Of a DNA stretch of 64,000 nucleotides, positions 7,232 through 16,370 are shown piece by piece (within the stretch, counting starts at the first letter, position 1; every line of letters begins with the position of its first letter). Source of the DNA: CAVOXO01 sp963700425 (lineage in GTDB: Bacteria > Actinomycetota > Acidimicrobiia > Acidimicrobiales > Microtrichaceae). The notes beneath the pieces were generated by a model. It saw nothing but the letters and a program-made list of their open reading frames with translations, had not been told where the DNA came from and searched no databases. A program made the position numbers and the translations under genes. The stretch is from the NCBI GenBank assembly GCA_963700425.1, contig CAVOXO010000010.1, positions 1 to 64,000 on the forward strand. Direction: 5' to 3'.

Positions 7232-8433
7232 TCAACCGACGATGACCTGCAGGGGCGATCCAACTCGGGGGATGTCCGAACGGCGCTCCGGGGGCGGCGT
7301 GCCTGGGGGTTCACGTTGGTGGGCGACCCGGCCGAACTTCGAGTGGCGGACGAGTGCCTGACAGGCATGCACAGGCTCATGGATCCAGGCACGGAACTCG
7401 AACGAGGGACGCGGCCGATGGTTGCGGTACCGACCACGACGGGGGCTCCGGTTCCACGTCGGGCGCAGACTTGCTGTCTGTGGCGTGGGCCTCAGTTTCG
7501 CGGCAGCGACGGCTGAGTTGATGAAGGCGACCAGTCGATCGAAGTCAGGCGATTCGGGGTCGATCGCGGCTCCGTGCGGGCCGCTGAGATGTGGCTCGAT
7601 CACAGTGGATTCATAGCCAGCCTGGGTGAGTGCCTCGTGAAGAGCGACCGAGTTCTCGGGCTCCGCGAATTGTCCGGCAAGGGCCGGCGCCGGTGCAAGA
7701 TACACGTGCAGGTCGGGATTGCCGCCGACGAGGCGGATCGGACTCATCTCGTCGAGGGCACCGTCATCGAGGGTCCGCCATTCCTCATCAGGCCCGATCG
7801 GCACGATGGGTCGCGGATCCAGACCGGCCTCCACGCCCACCGCCACCGAGGGCATCGCCTCGAAGGAGGCCGCCTCGGCTCGGCAATCCTCGAAGGGCCG
7901 GGATCGCGTCGGCGAGTCGAGTCCATAGACCATCGCCGGAGCCGCACCGAAGGAGTGACCGACCAACACCAACCGGTCGGGGTCCCCACCGTGTTCGGCA
8001 GCCTGCTCCACCGCCACCTGCGCCGAACAGGTGGTCTCATTGATGAGGACACTCGGGCTGGTCGCACGCTGTACGAGGCATTGAACACCACCGCACCCTG
8101 CCTGGCTATTGCCTCGGCCAGCGGAGCAAGCTCGAAGGCCTGGCGGAAGTCCTCCGGAGCGTCGAGGCCCAAGGGCTGACCGTGCCAAAGAACAACGACC
8201 GGCCACGGACCGCCCTCGACCGGTTCATAGATGTCAAACGTCCGAGTGCTCGTGACCGGCACGTCCTCGGTCACCTCGACCGCAACCGGAAGCGAGACCG
8301 ACGTGGTGGTCGTCTCTTGCGCTTCATCACCCGATCCGCAGGAACTGAGCCCGAGTAGCCCGCCGGCAACGACGACGACCGCAACCAACACCCGCTGTGT
8401 TGTCATGTGGCCGATACGAGAATCGTTCTTCAT
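7232..8433 (-). pseudogene. Lipoprotein alpha/beta hydrolase, frame-broken
   Basis: The start ATG 8433 follows a perfect GGAGGT nine bases upstream. The signal peptide RVLVAVVVVAGGLLGLSSC has a clear lipobox (L-S-S-C). The catalytic domain follows: VVVLWHG near residue 80, then after a frame change near 8060 the elbow LVGHSFGAAP and a late SGPHGAA that could hold the histidine. It resembles platelet-activating-factor acetylhydrolase or dienelactone-hydrolase-like esterases. Recognisable sequence ends near 7495; the frame then reads on to 7232 through unrelated arginine-rich sequence, so the original stop was probably lost to another indel. Confidence 0.6.
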
Positions 8434-8787
8434 GACACACATACCTCCACGAAGAGACATCGAATCCCCGTTCCTTGCGGCGGCAAGTCGATCCCTTCCG
8501 AACCCTTCGCCGCTGCGGCAAGAAGCCGAAGGCCTGGCTGGGTGCCGCGTCCTGGAACACAGGTCCTCCAGCCGTGTGAAGCTAATCCGTCCAGGACTCA
8601 GCCAGCAATCCGAGCCCGCCCCCTATCGCCGGATCGGCGGCGGGGCGGCGGCAGTTCGCCGGAGGGCGAGTGTGACCAACGGCATGTGGTCGGTGACCAA
8701 GCCACCTGACGCGGACCCCGGCTCGGTTGACGGTTTCCCTGGGCTGATGGCTTGGGATGATGGTCGCTCTGATCCTCGAGGAGAGGG

Positions 8788-9107
8788 ATGAGCGAGAAGA
8801 AGCAGTACGGCGTTCTGGACGCCGGACGAGAAGGCCGAGATCGTGCTGGCTGGGCTACGTGGCGATCGGACGGTTCGTGATGTGTGCCGTGAGCACGAGA
8901 TTTCCGAGACGCTCTACTACCAGTGGCGCGATCGGCTGCTGGAGGGCGGCAAGGCGGCGTTGGCGACGGCCGAGACGAGAACGGCTCGCCGGAGGACGCC
9001 GAGATCGAAGGAGCTGCAGGAAGCGGGTGGCGCAGCTCGAGCGGGCGCTCGGGCGCAAGACGTATGAGTTGGAGGTTGCGGGGGAACTCTTGCGGGACTG
9101 GGAGTGA
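8788..9107 (+). pseudogene. IS3-type orfA (HTH protein), frame-broken
   Basis: MSEKKQYG, then in the next frame FWTPDEKAEIVLAGLRGDR, VRDVCREHEISETLYYQW and DRLLEGGKAAL, then in a third frame RVAQLERALGRKTYELEVAG. Together these form a normal HTH domain followed by the leucine-zipper-like segment of IS3 orfA proteins. orfA binds the IS ends and regulates transposition. Two or three indels break it. Confidence 0.7.
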
Positions 9108-9113
9108 GGGTGC

Positions 9114-9972
9114 GTGTCGTCCCGGGCCCGCGAGCTGGTCGCCCACGGACACCGCCCGACCGTCGTGGCCCGGGTGGCCGGCATCAGCCGCCAGGCGATC
9201 TACCGCACCCCGACACGGCGTCCGCCGAAGGCCGGCCTCCGAGGCTGCGCCCGGGTCGACGCCGGCGATCGTCGAGGTCGCTCGGGCGAACCCGACCGAC
9301 GGCACCCGGATGGTCGCCGCGATCGCCAGTCCCGGGAGCTCGGCGAGCGCGGTGAACCGCAAACGGGTCCAGCGGGTCATGCGAGAGCACCGGCTGCTGC
9401 AGCCCGTCCGGGGTCTGGACCGGCGGCGCCGGCCGGGCTTCTTCCGGGTTGCACCGCCCCGACGAGCTGTGGCACATGGACATGACCAAGGTCTGGACCG
9501 CCGCAGCACGGCTGGGTCTACCTGCACGCCATCGTCGACTGCTGCACCCGTGAGGTCACCGGCTGGACGCTCGACCTGCGCCGCCGCACCGACGAAGCGA
9601 TCGGCTGTGTCGAAGCAGGCCATCACGACCAGGGCGATCCCCGCCGGGACGCTCACGCTCGGCACCGACAACGGCAGCCAGTTCACCTCGCGGGGCTTCC
9701 GCGAGCACCTCTCGAGCCGCGGGATGACCCATCGCCGCGGCGGCTACCGCGACCCCGAGTCCCAGGCGTTCATCGAGTCCTGGTTCGGCCAGTTCAAGAA
9801 GCGATGCGCCTGGCGAGCCGAATGGGAGACCCTCGACCAGGCCAGAGAGGAGATCAGCGACTACATCGACCGCTACCACCACCGGCCCCACTCGGGGCTG
9901 GCCTACCGAACCCCCGCCGAGGTCGCCGCGACCTGGCGGGACACTCAAGACCTACACGCCGAAGCGACCTGA
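9114..9972 (+). pseudogene. IS3-type orfB (DDE transposase), frame-broken
   Basis: Segments in several frames build an rve-type integrase core. There is HTH-like SRQAIYR near the start, then DELWHMDMTKVW and YLHAIVDCCTREVTGW, which hold the first aspartate. GTDNGSQFTSRGF holds the second aspartate, and ESQAFIESWFGQFK holds the glutamate. The C-terminal RPHSGLAYRTPAEVA is typical of the IS3/IS150 group. The catalytic D-D-E triad is present in the DNA, but at least three frame breaks separate it. Confidence 0.75.
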
Positions 9973-10055
9973 ACCGATAACGCGAACGGGGTCCACGTCA
10001 GGATGAGCAAGCCGGTGATCTGAAGCTTCCGGAGAGCCGGAAACCCCTGCAAAGT

Positions 10056-10099
10056 GGAGCCCGAGAGGAGAATCGAACTCCTGACCTGCTCATTACGAG
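10056..10099. repeat. Attachment core, copy 4
   Basis: 44 bases identical in layout to copy 1 and to the tRNA gene, ending ATTACGAG. It is preceded by the same GAAACCCCTGCAAA flank seen at 1428 and 17662, so its left side once faced an integrase gene of this family. Confidence 0.85.
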
Positions 10100-10225
10100 G
10101 GGCAGACCAGGCGTCTTCGCTGTGTGGTCCTGTGCAATGTAGCCCGACTTTCCAAGGGTTTTCGTCCGTGGCGATCGCTCGCGAACCCTCCGTGACGCAC
10201 ACGGTGCACAGCAAGGGATTAGCAG
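10100..10225. repeat. Right arm following attachment copy 4
   Basis: A more diverged version of the arms at 3218 and 5025, sharing GGCGTCTTCGCTGTGTGGTCC, the TTTTCGTCC block and CAGCAAGGGATTAGCAG (10208-10224). It marks the left end of the youngest module, which keeps an intact integrase at its right end. Confidence 0.5.
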
Positions 10226-10295
10226 AGCGGTGATCACGACGGGCGCTCCGTCCCCCTCGGGGACACCGTCACAGCCCGGATGTACGCTCGTAGCG

Positions 10296-10486
10296 ATGAT
10301 CGCAGAATCGGAGATGCGAGCAGCACAGAGGTCAGTGGGTGGCCTTCGACGAGCCGACCGGCCACGTACGCGCTGCTGCGGATTCCGCCGAGCGTCTGTA
10401 CGAAACGATCGACGAGCAGCTCGGGTCGAGTGACGATCATGCGGGTGCCTCGTCTCGACGAACCGCTGTTCATCGGGCTCGGCTGA
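10296..10486 (+). pseudogene. Second copy of the small DEPTG / VTIMRVP protein, frame-broken
   Basis: Homologous along its whole length to the protein at 969: MIAESE, then WVAFDEPTGHV, ERLYETID and VTIMRVPRLDEPLFIGLG can be read by changing frame twice. The length (191 bases) differs by one from its intact relative (192). The motifs conserved between the copies (FDEPTG, LY, VTIMRVP, D-x-P-x-F-I) mark what is probably functional. It again follows an attachment right arm. Confidence 0.5.
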
Positions 10487-10515
10487 CAACGGGTCTGTGA
10501 ATCCCACGTAGGTAT

Positions 10516-10974
10516 ATTCGCTCCGCGACCTCGGGGAAGCACCACTCCCTGACGGGACGCCGATCGTTCGGCCGGCAGTCCCCCTTCTCGTTGTGGGACA
10601 CCAACAAGTTCATCTCGGAGTCGTCGACAGCGGCTCGCCGCTGAGCATCACGTCCCGAGACGTGGCCGTGCGATGCAGGAATCGACATCACCTCGACTCC
10701 TCCGGTCATGGAGGTCCCGATCGGTCTCGGGGCGCGCTTCGACAGGTTATCGGTCTTCGAGTTCGAACTGGAGCTCCAAGCACCATCAGGGACCGAGGGA
10801 TCTCGTTGGAGGCTCCCTATGGCGGTCCAGCCGAGGTGGCGATTCCCCTTCGAGGTCCTACTCGGCCAGCGAGGTTGGTTCGACACGTTCACCACCACGT
10901 TCGGGCCCGACCGACTGGCAGTCGAACCGCCGGCCACGTTCGGCGAGCGGTTCGGTTCGATCGCAGGGTCGTAG
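10516..10974 (+). pseudogene. Retropepsin-like aspartic protease domain, one frame break
   Basis: The frame from 10516 reads GTPIVRPAVPLLVVGHQQVH and then VVDSGSPLSITSRDVA, which has the D-S-G active-site triad of a retroviral-type aspartic protease. After a one-base shift near 10680 it continues IDITSTPPVMEVPIGLGARF, FEFELEL and then FEVLLGQRGWFDTFTTTF, the usual last strands (L-L-G-x-x-G-F-F-D-x-F) of bacterial single-domain retropepsins. The total of about 150 residues fits such proteins, which act as homodimers. No start codon with a ribosome site is obvious, so the true N-terminus is uncertain. No substrate gene is adjacent. Confidence 0.55.
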
Positions 10975-11055
10975 CGCTCACCGAGCCAGGCACTCACGCA
11001 CCTCCGGTCCTGCTCGAGGATCCGGCGTATCCGAGACTCGAAGTCAGGGTTGCGG
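10975..11055 (-). pseudogene. Possible C-terminal relic of a ribbon-helix-helix antitoxin
   Basis: The minus strand encodes NPDFESRIRRILEQDRRCVS, which lines up with the C-terminus of the antitoxin at 3764 (DPKFKDRVRQIIEEDRELLE). Nothing upstream resembles the DNA-binding part. It is short, so chance similarity cannot be excluded. Confidence 0.25.
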
Positions 11056-11189
11056 GAACACGTCCACCCTGTGACGCCCAGTGGATTTGTGCCACGATGA
11101 CGATGATCTCCGCCGCGCTTGCGGCGACATGAGAAGACGGTGCACGCCGGGATGGCCCGGCGTCCCCGATGCCGTCCTCGGAGGACCTC

Positions 11190-11392
11190 ATGGAGCCGAT
11201 CACCCGCCAGACCTGTCAGTGCCCGAGGCAGCCGAGCTCCTCGGTATCTCGCGAGCCACGCCTACGACTGCATCCGCTCCGGCGAGATTCCCTCGATCAC
11301 GTTGGGCGTCGTGTCGTCGTGCCGTAGAGCACTCCACCAGCTCCTCGGCCTCGACGTGCCCTCGGCCGCTGAAGACGGCAGTGCCAGCAATG
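11190..11392 (+). pseudogene. Excisionase-like HTH protein, frame-broken
   Basis: ATG 11190 follows GGAGGA. Joining frames gives MEPITRQ, LSVPEAAELLGISRATAYDC, IRSGEIPSITLGRR, VVVP and RALHQLLGL. This is the MerR-like HTH_17 fold of phage and plasmid excisionases (wing motif SGEIP-x-x-x-LG-R-R). It ends about where the relaxase begins. In integrative elements such proteins bend the attachment DNA and steer the integrase towards excision. At least two single-base breaks are present. Confidence 0.6.
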
Positions 11393-12960
11393 ATGAGCCT
11401 GCACCGGCTCGGTGCGCGGCCGAGGAGTACTACCTCGCCCAGGTGGCCGGCGGGATCGAGGACTACTACAGCGAGGGAGGGAAGCACCCGGACGGTGGCT
11501 CTCCGCAGCGCTGAGCTCCTCGGCATGGACGGTGGTGTCGCCGGCGCGATCTGCGTGCGGTACTCGCCGGGCGGGACCCCTGCGACGGTGCCGCCCTGCA
11601 CCACGCCGCCAATCGATCCACACCCGGCTGGGACCTCACCTTCCGGTCGCGAAGTCCGTGTTGCTGTGGGGTCTGTGCGATCGGCAGACGGCACCCACGT
11701 GGTCGAGGCTCACCACGCCGGCGTCGCGGCTGCGCTCGAGGCACAACCAGGGTCAGGCCACCGCCTTCCTGGCCGGGCTTCGACCACCGCACCTCACGAG
11801 ACGGGATCCGCACCTCCACACCCATGTTCGTCTCCAACACCGTCCGATGCGACGACGAGAAGGCGGACCATCGACGGCAAGGGCATCTACCGGACAAGAT
11901 GGCCGCCAGCTACCTGTACAACGCAGAGCTGCGTCACCAGCTCACGTACAGCCTGGGTGAGTTGGGAGCCGGTCGTCAACGGATCGCAGAGATCACGGGC
12001 ATCGACGCGGATCTGCGCAGGCAGTTCTCCAAGCGACGTGGCGCATCGAGGACCAGCTCGCCGAGTGGGGTGCCTCGAGCGGTGAGGCTGCGGAGAAGGC
12101 ACGCGCGAACACCAGACGAAGAGCGCCGCAGAGCCGACGGTCATGCTGAAGGCCCGGTGGCGCGAGGAGGCCGAGACCGCGGCTGGAGCATCGACGACGA
12201 CATCGTCCCGGTGGTCGACCCTCGTCGTGCCACCGTCGCAGGATCGCCGCGGCCGTCCGCCGGATGGACGACGAGTGCGGACTGGTCGAACCAGCCCTGG
12301 TGGACCGGGCCGTGCAGGAACGGCCGTAGATATCGTCGCTCCCCGGACCGGCAAGACGTTCAGCCTGGACGCCGCTCGCCAGGCGCGTGGGAGCAGGCCG
12401 GCTACCGCGTACTCGGATGCTCGCGTTGACCGCCGGCGGAGCGAGGCCGGCTTGGCCGGGACACGGCAGCTCGCCCGATCCTCGACAATGCGGCCGAGCA
12501 CGGCGGCAAGGTCGTGCTCGTCGGCGACCCGAAGCAGCTGCCCGAGATCCACGCAGGTGGACTGCTGGCCGAGCTCGATCGTCGGCTGCCCACGATCCGA
12601 CTTACCGAGAACGACGGCAGCACGACCCGGCAGAGATCCGAGCACTCGACCGGCTTCGCCATGGCGACGTCGAACCGGCGTTGTCGACCTTCGTCGATCA
12701 CGATCGCACCGTCGGCACGAACTCCACGCGGTGCGCCAGGCGATGTAACCGTGACGGCGATCAGCCACGGCCACCGACAGATGACCGTGAGACGAACGAT
12801 GGTCGTCGCGTGCTGCCCGCCGAGTACCTCGACGGCGGCCACATCCGCCGGGTACACGGTCACCGTCCACAAGGCCCAGGGCTCGACGTGTGATCACGCT
12901 CTGGTGCTCGGCCGACGAGCTCTACCGGGAGATGGGCTACGTCGGCCTTTCAGGCATCGT
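11390..12960 (+). pseudogene. MobF-family relaxase-helicase, decayed
   Basis: Starts MMSLHRLGA and continues EEYYLAQVAGGIEDYY with the paired tyrosines expected near a MobF/TrwC N-terminus. WDLTFRSPKSVSVLWGL and the HUH metal motif DPHLHTHVLVSNTVR (about 11803-11850) follow. Helicase traces come next: APRTGKTFSLDAAR (Walker A region), VLVGDPKQLPEIHAGGL and finally YTVTVHKAQGST with YVGLS. Intact relatives have roughly 1000 or more residues; here the helicase half is heavily shortened and many frame changes occur. The protein would nick the transfer origin and unwind DNA for conjugation. This copy is clearly dead, but it shows the element was once mobilisable. Confidence 0.75.
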
Positions 12961-13087
12961 TCACCATCGTGGACCAGCACGGCTGGGTGTCACAGAACGG
13001 CACATCAGCCACACCCTCCTGGGTGTCGACCATGGGATCATGTCGTCGTCGATCGCCCTACCTCAGGGCGACGATCCGAGGAGAGCC

Positions 13088-13675
13088 ATGTCGGACTGGG
13101 ATGAGCGTGCAGCGGCGTGGGACGACGACGCTGCGGTTCGGGCGTACGCGACCGGCGTCGCGGAGTCGCTGGCGTCCCTCGCCGACGCGAGCGGCATCGA
13201 TCTCGACGGCGCCAGGGTGTGCGACTTCGGCTGCGGAACCGGTCCGCTCACCGAGTGGCTCGCGAGTCGATGCGGTCACATCGACGCAATCGACACCTCA
13301 CCTGCGATGCTCGACGTCCTGCGCACCAAGATCGATCGGAACGGCTGGACTCACGTTCGCCTCCTCGACCACCTGCCGCCGACGCCGCAGGGCTACCACG
13401 CGATCCTGTGCTCGTCGGTTCTGGCGTTCGTGGACGACTACCCGGCCCAGGTCACGACGCTGGTCCGACACCTCGCGCCCGGCGGCATCCTCGTGCAGTG
13501 GGATTGGGAACTCGACCCGGATGCCGACGAGCCGCATGGGCTGCTCAACGCCGAGATCTGCCAGGCGTTGGAGGGCGCCGGTCTCAGCGATGTTGCGGTC
13601 GGGGTCGGTTTCGAGGCACTGGTCGATGGCGAGGCGATGAGACCGCTCATGGGCTCAGGACGTCGACCTTCTTGA
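13088..13675 (+). CDS. SAM-dependent methyltransferase (class I), C-terminus shifted
   Basis: ATG 13088 follows GAGGAGAGCC. The protein begins MSDWDERAAAWDDD. It contains motif I VCDFGCGTGPL (about residues 43-53), the acidic residue in IDAIDTSPAML, and LAPGGILVQWDW. This is a class I methyltransferase of the ubiE-like sort. In frame it stops at 13675 after MRPLMGSG; the adjacent frame continues AQDVDLLETFHDAMAWMLGA, which is clearly the natural C-terminus, so one base is missing or extra near 13650. The restored tail runs antisense into the end of the monooxygenase gene. The substrate is unknown. Confidence 0.75.
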   Translation: MSDWDERAAAWDDDAAVRAYATGVAESLASLADASGIDLDGARVCDFGCGTGPLTEWLASRCGHIDAIDTSPAMLDVLRTKIDRNGWTHVRLLDHLPPTPQGYHAILCSSVLAFVDDYPAQVTTLVRHLAPGGILVQWDWELDPDADEPHGLLNAEICQALEGAGLSDVAVGVGFEALVDGEAMRPLMGSGRRPS

Positions 13676-13714
13676 GACGTTCCACGATGCGATGGCGTGG
13701 ATGTTGGGAGCGGA

Positions 13715-14041
13715 CTACCGAGCCGCGGCGAGTCGACCGGAGACAGGTGTCAGGTCGTACATCTCGAAGGTCTCGGTTATGTCCGTCATGTCCTGATGGC
13801 CTCGCCGTGGTCTTCCTTGCCTTGATCGGTGGCGAGGTAGTCGTAGAGGTCGCTTCGATCGGCGAAGGTGACCCACACGACGACGGTGTTGCGGTCGTGG
13901 TCGACGCTGACCTGTCGGGCGACCATGCCCGGCACCTTGTCGTCCATCTTCTCGCTGGGGGCGCGCCAAGTCGACGAGGTCGTCGAGCCGACCGGGCTTG
14001 GCGGTCGACACGCTGACGAATGTGTAGGTCGGTTCGGTCAT
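13715..14041 (-). pseudogene. Antibiotic-biosynthesis-monooxygenase-like protein, frame-broken
   Basis: The two ends are in one frame (MTEPTYTFVSVSTAKPGRLD; TDITETFEMYDLTPVSG). The middle (SEKMDDKVPGMVARQVSVDH, TVVVWVTFADRSDLYDYL) is in another, so two compensating indels occur. The alpha+beta ferredoxin-like dimeric ABM fold of about 108 residues is otherwise complete. It overlaps the TetR gene by four bases and should be co-transcribed with it. Such small proteins oxidise or sense small aromatic compounds; the ligand is unknown. Confidence 0.6.
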
Positions 14042-14619
14042 GACTGGGGCTCCTTGGTGTTGGGATCCACGATGCGGTGGATGAGTGCGATTGCTCGCTC
14101 AGTAGTGGCGGGCTCGGCAGCGGCGGCGAGTCCGAGAATGAGGGGTGCGTCGCCGGACGGTCCGATGTCCGCCCGGAAGACCCCGTCCCTGATGCCAGCC
14201 ATCAGAACGCCCTCGAGGACCTGCAGGATCCGGTCTTCGTGCTGCGCGAGCACCTCGCGGGCCTTGGGAGGGAGGCTCGAGCGCAGGTCGGCTGAGTCCT
14301 GGGTGTCGTGATTCCCAGCGTGCGCCACGGCTCGGACGATGGCGTCGAGTTGCACAGCGGGGTCCGAGTGCTGCAGCACTTCGGCTTCGAACTGATGGTC
14401 CCGGGAAGCGATGAATTCCGCAACACCCACGAGCACGGCGTCAACGTCGGAGTAGTAGCGATACAGCGTCTGACGAGATACCCCCGAGGCGATTGCGATG
14501 GCGAGCCATCGTGAGCGCCGAAGCGCGCGGTCGAGCATGAGTGACAGCGCTGCGCTGGCGATCGCCTCAGACTGCTGCGCTCGATGGTCGAGTCTGGTCT
14601 GCTCCCAGCTATCGGTCAC
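14038..14619 (-). CDS. TetR-family repressor
   Basis: 193 residues with the HTH core GVSRQTLYRYYSDVDAVLVG and an all-helical ligand domain. The stretch just before the recognition helix reads RALRRSRWLAIA; the neighbouring frame there reads ASALTMA, the expected TetR helix-2 sequence. Two compensating indels therefore probably distort about ten residues. It is the first gene of a two-gene operon with the monooxygenase-like gene and faces the plus-strand genes at 14694. It likely represses both directions from the AT-rich spacer at 14649-14675. Confidence 0.7.
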   Translation of the reverse strand: MTDSWEQTRLDHRAQQSEAIASAALSLMLDRALRRSRWLAIAIASGVSRQTLYRYYSDVDAVLVGVAEFIASRDHQFEAEVLQHSDPAVQLDAIVRAVAHAGNHDTQDSADLRSSLPPKAREVLAQHEDRILQVLEGVLMAGIRDGVFRADIGPSGDAPLILGLAAAAEPATTERAIALIHRIVDPNTKEPQS

Positions 14620-14648
14620 CGTGCCTCCGGTACGACAGGGTATTGTCT

Positions 14649-14675
14649 CCTATGTGGTACATATTGTAACATATA
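14649..14675. promoter_or_regulatory. AT-rich spacer with a dyad, candidate TetR operator
   Basis: Between the TetR start and the plus-strand ribosome site lies TATGTGGTACATATTGTAAC followed by ATA. Its outer arms TATGT and ACATA are inverted copies. It is the only markedly AT-rich segment nearby. Operator function is inferred from position between divergent genes. Confidence 0.4.
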
Positions 14676-14693
14676 GCTGGAGGAGGGAGCCAG

Positions 14694-14795
14694 ATGCAGG
14701 TTCCGGCGAACCCGGACCACCCCATGAAGGGGGTGCACGTGCGTGGCCCGGAACACAGTCTCCGCGAACCGCACGGGTTCGCCGCATCCTTCTGA
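14694..14795 (+). CDS. Short peptide behind a strong ribosome site
   Basis: ATG 14694 lies after GGAGGAGGGAG, one of the best ribosome sites in the window, directly downstream of the putative TetR operator. It encodes 33 residues (MQVPANPDHPMKGVHVRG first) ending at TGA 14795. It could be a leader peptide, or the N-terminus of a longer protein cut short by an indel. No family is recognised. Confidence 0.35.
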   Translation: MQVPANPDHPMKGVHVRGPEHSLREPHGFAASF

Positions 14796-14933
14796 GCACG
14801 CTGGGTCGCTGTCGTCGCGGGCAGACCCGCCCCCGATCGCCGGGACCGAGGCGTTCGCGATCGTGGCAGAGCGGCACCTACGGGACGCAAATTCGCTGGG
14901 GAAGCGTCCACCCTCGACCTAGCCTCCGCATCC

Positions 14934-15798
14934 GTGACCGATCCCCTCGAGGACGCAGACTCGACCGCCGACCAGCTGGAGCTCCTCCTCGACCTCCATC
15001 TGGATGGAGAGAGGCAGGGACCCGGGAGCGATCAGGCCACGCAGACTGCTATCGGCCTCGCCGGGCTCGAGGCGATGACCGATCTCATCGCCGACATCGG
15101 TTGCGGGACCGGGGCCTCCACTCTCGTGCTGGCGCAGGACCTCGACGCGCAGATCACTGCCGTCGACTTCCTCTCGCCGTTCCTGCAGCGGCTCGACGAC
15201 ATCGCTGCCGCGACGTGGTCTGGCCGACCGCATCAACACCCGTGCCGCCTCGATGGACGAACTCAACTTCGACGAGGAGTCGCTCGACGTCATCTGGTCC
15301 GAGGGAGCGATCTACAACATCGGCTTCGAGGACGGCGTGCGGACATGGCGGCGGTTCCTCAGAGTGGGCGGCCTGCTCGCCGTCTCGGAGATCACCTGGC
15401 TCACGGATCCGCGTCCCGCGGAGCTGGAGGATCACTGGACGTGGGAGTACCCCGAGGTGGCGACGGCCTCGACCAAGCTCGGCGTCCTGGAGGCTCCGGC
15501 TACTCCCCGCTCGGCTACTTTCCTCTTCCCGAGTCGTGCTGGCTGGACCACTACTACCGGCCGATGCAGGGCCGCTTCGGGGCGTTCCTCGACCGCCACG
15601 GACACTCGGCTGCCCTCGAACGAGATGGTCGAGGCCGAGCAGCGCGAGATCGACCTCTACGACCGGTACTCGGCCCACGTCAGCTACGGCTTCTACATCG
15701 CCAACCGGCACTGTTTGCCTGACTCCGAGGCCGGCCGGGTGACATGCCCCCGATCGCCGGTTGGGGCGCGACGACTGAGGTGGCTCAGCGGCCGGTGA
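14934..15798 (+). pseudogene. SAM-dependent methyltransferase, frame-broken
   Basis: From GTG 14934 (MTDPLEDADSTADQLELLLD) it reaches motif I LIADIGCGTGASTLVLA and an acidic strand end AVDFLSPFLQ. After a shift near 15220 it continues ASMDELNFDEESLDVIWSEG, IGFEDGVRTWRRFLRVGGLL and AVSEITWLTD. Two more shifts follow, through PLGYFPLPESCWLDHYYRPM to the end YSAHVSYGFYIANRH. Joined, it is a class I methyltransferase of about 260 residues. It follows the TetR-controlled start region, so it is a plausible target of that repressor. The substrate is unknown. Confidence 0.65.
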
Positions 15799-16138
15799 GC
15801 TGTTGACGACGGACTGCGATGAGCTTCCTCACAAGCGTCTTGGGCAGGGGCGTGTCGATCGGAAACTGCAGAGTTCCCTTCGATGCCGTGTAGCCGACGA
15901 GGTCATCACGAAGTTCCGGCAGTACCGAACCGCTGTGCGGAAAGTAGCTCAAGTGGTTCTTGAAGGCACCGAAGCCCGCCACCGCCTTGCCATCCAACTT
16001 GAAGGCCGGCATCCCGTAGGAGATGCACTGGTCTGCTTCGGGAACCACTTCGAGGATTGTCCGACGTAGTCGCTCTAGGGTTCCTCGTTTGGGCTCGTCC
16101 AATGCAGCGAGGTAATCGTCGATCTCTCGTTCGGACAC
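15785..16138 (-). CDS. DUF1801 / YdhG-like protein
   Basis: About 117 residues from GTG 16138, with ISYGMPAFKLDGKAVAGFGA, KNHLSYFPHSGSV and TLQFPIDTPLPKTLVRKLI. This is the characteristic DUF1801 (iron-chaperone-like, frataxin-fold) pattern. I take the internal GTG because the family begins with EREIDDYLAALDEPKR and upstream codons are low-complexity. The function of the family is poorly settled. The 230 bases between it and the integrase hold nothing I can support. Confidence 0.75.
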   Translation of the reverse strand: MSEREIDDYLAALDEPKRGTLERLRRTILEVVPEADQCISYGMPAFKLDGKAVAGFGAFKNHLSYFPHSGSVLPELRDDLVGYTASKGTLQFPIDTPLPKTLVRKLIAVRRQQLTGR

Positions 16139-16370
16139 CGTGTCAGTCTCCGATCGGGACGCGCTGCAATCAAGTTCGACAACACCGGAGAGCGCTGACC
16201 CCTGCCACCTAACGCCGGCACAGCGACGTTCGCGACCTCGAGGAGCACCCAACGTGGTCCCTTGTCAGCGACCGGCTTGCCAATGAGTTCGACGACCGCA
16301 GTAGTAGGTGAGCGACCCATCGGCATCCGGCCGAACGACGACGGTCCTGGCGGACCCCGTCCGTGCGTCG

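Larger units (their letters stand above)
8705..10002 (+). mobile_element. IS3-type insertion sequence with inverted ends
   Basis: The ends form an imperfect inverted repeat: CCTGACGCGGACCCCG at 8705 and, reading inward on the minus strand from 10002, CCTGACGTGGACCCCG. Inside are a small HTH gene and a DDE transposase in the usual IS3 orfA/orfB order. No clear target duplication is visible. The right end stops inside the left arm of attachment copy 4 (GGATGAGCAAGCCGG follows directly), so the element replaced the DNA where an integrase gene would be expected. Confidence 0.75.

Noticed and set aside
1441..10099. Possible extra tRNA-Thr genes at 1441, 3174, 4981 and 10056
   Set aside because: Only the 3' half is present in each case; the D arm and 5' acceptor strand are absent, so they are attachment scars, not tRNA genes.
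16160..16326. Minus-strand open frame between the DUF1801 gene and the integrase
   Set aside because: It has no recognisable motif or ribosome site and partly overlaps the DUF1801 start region.
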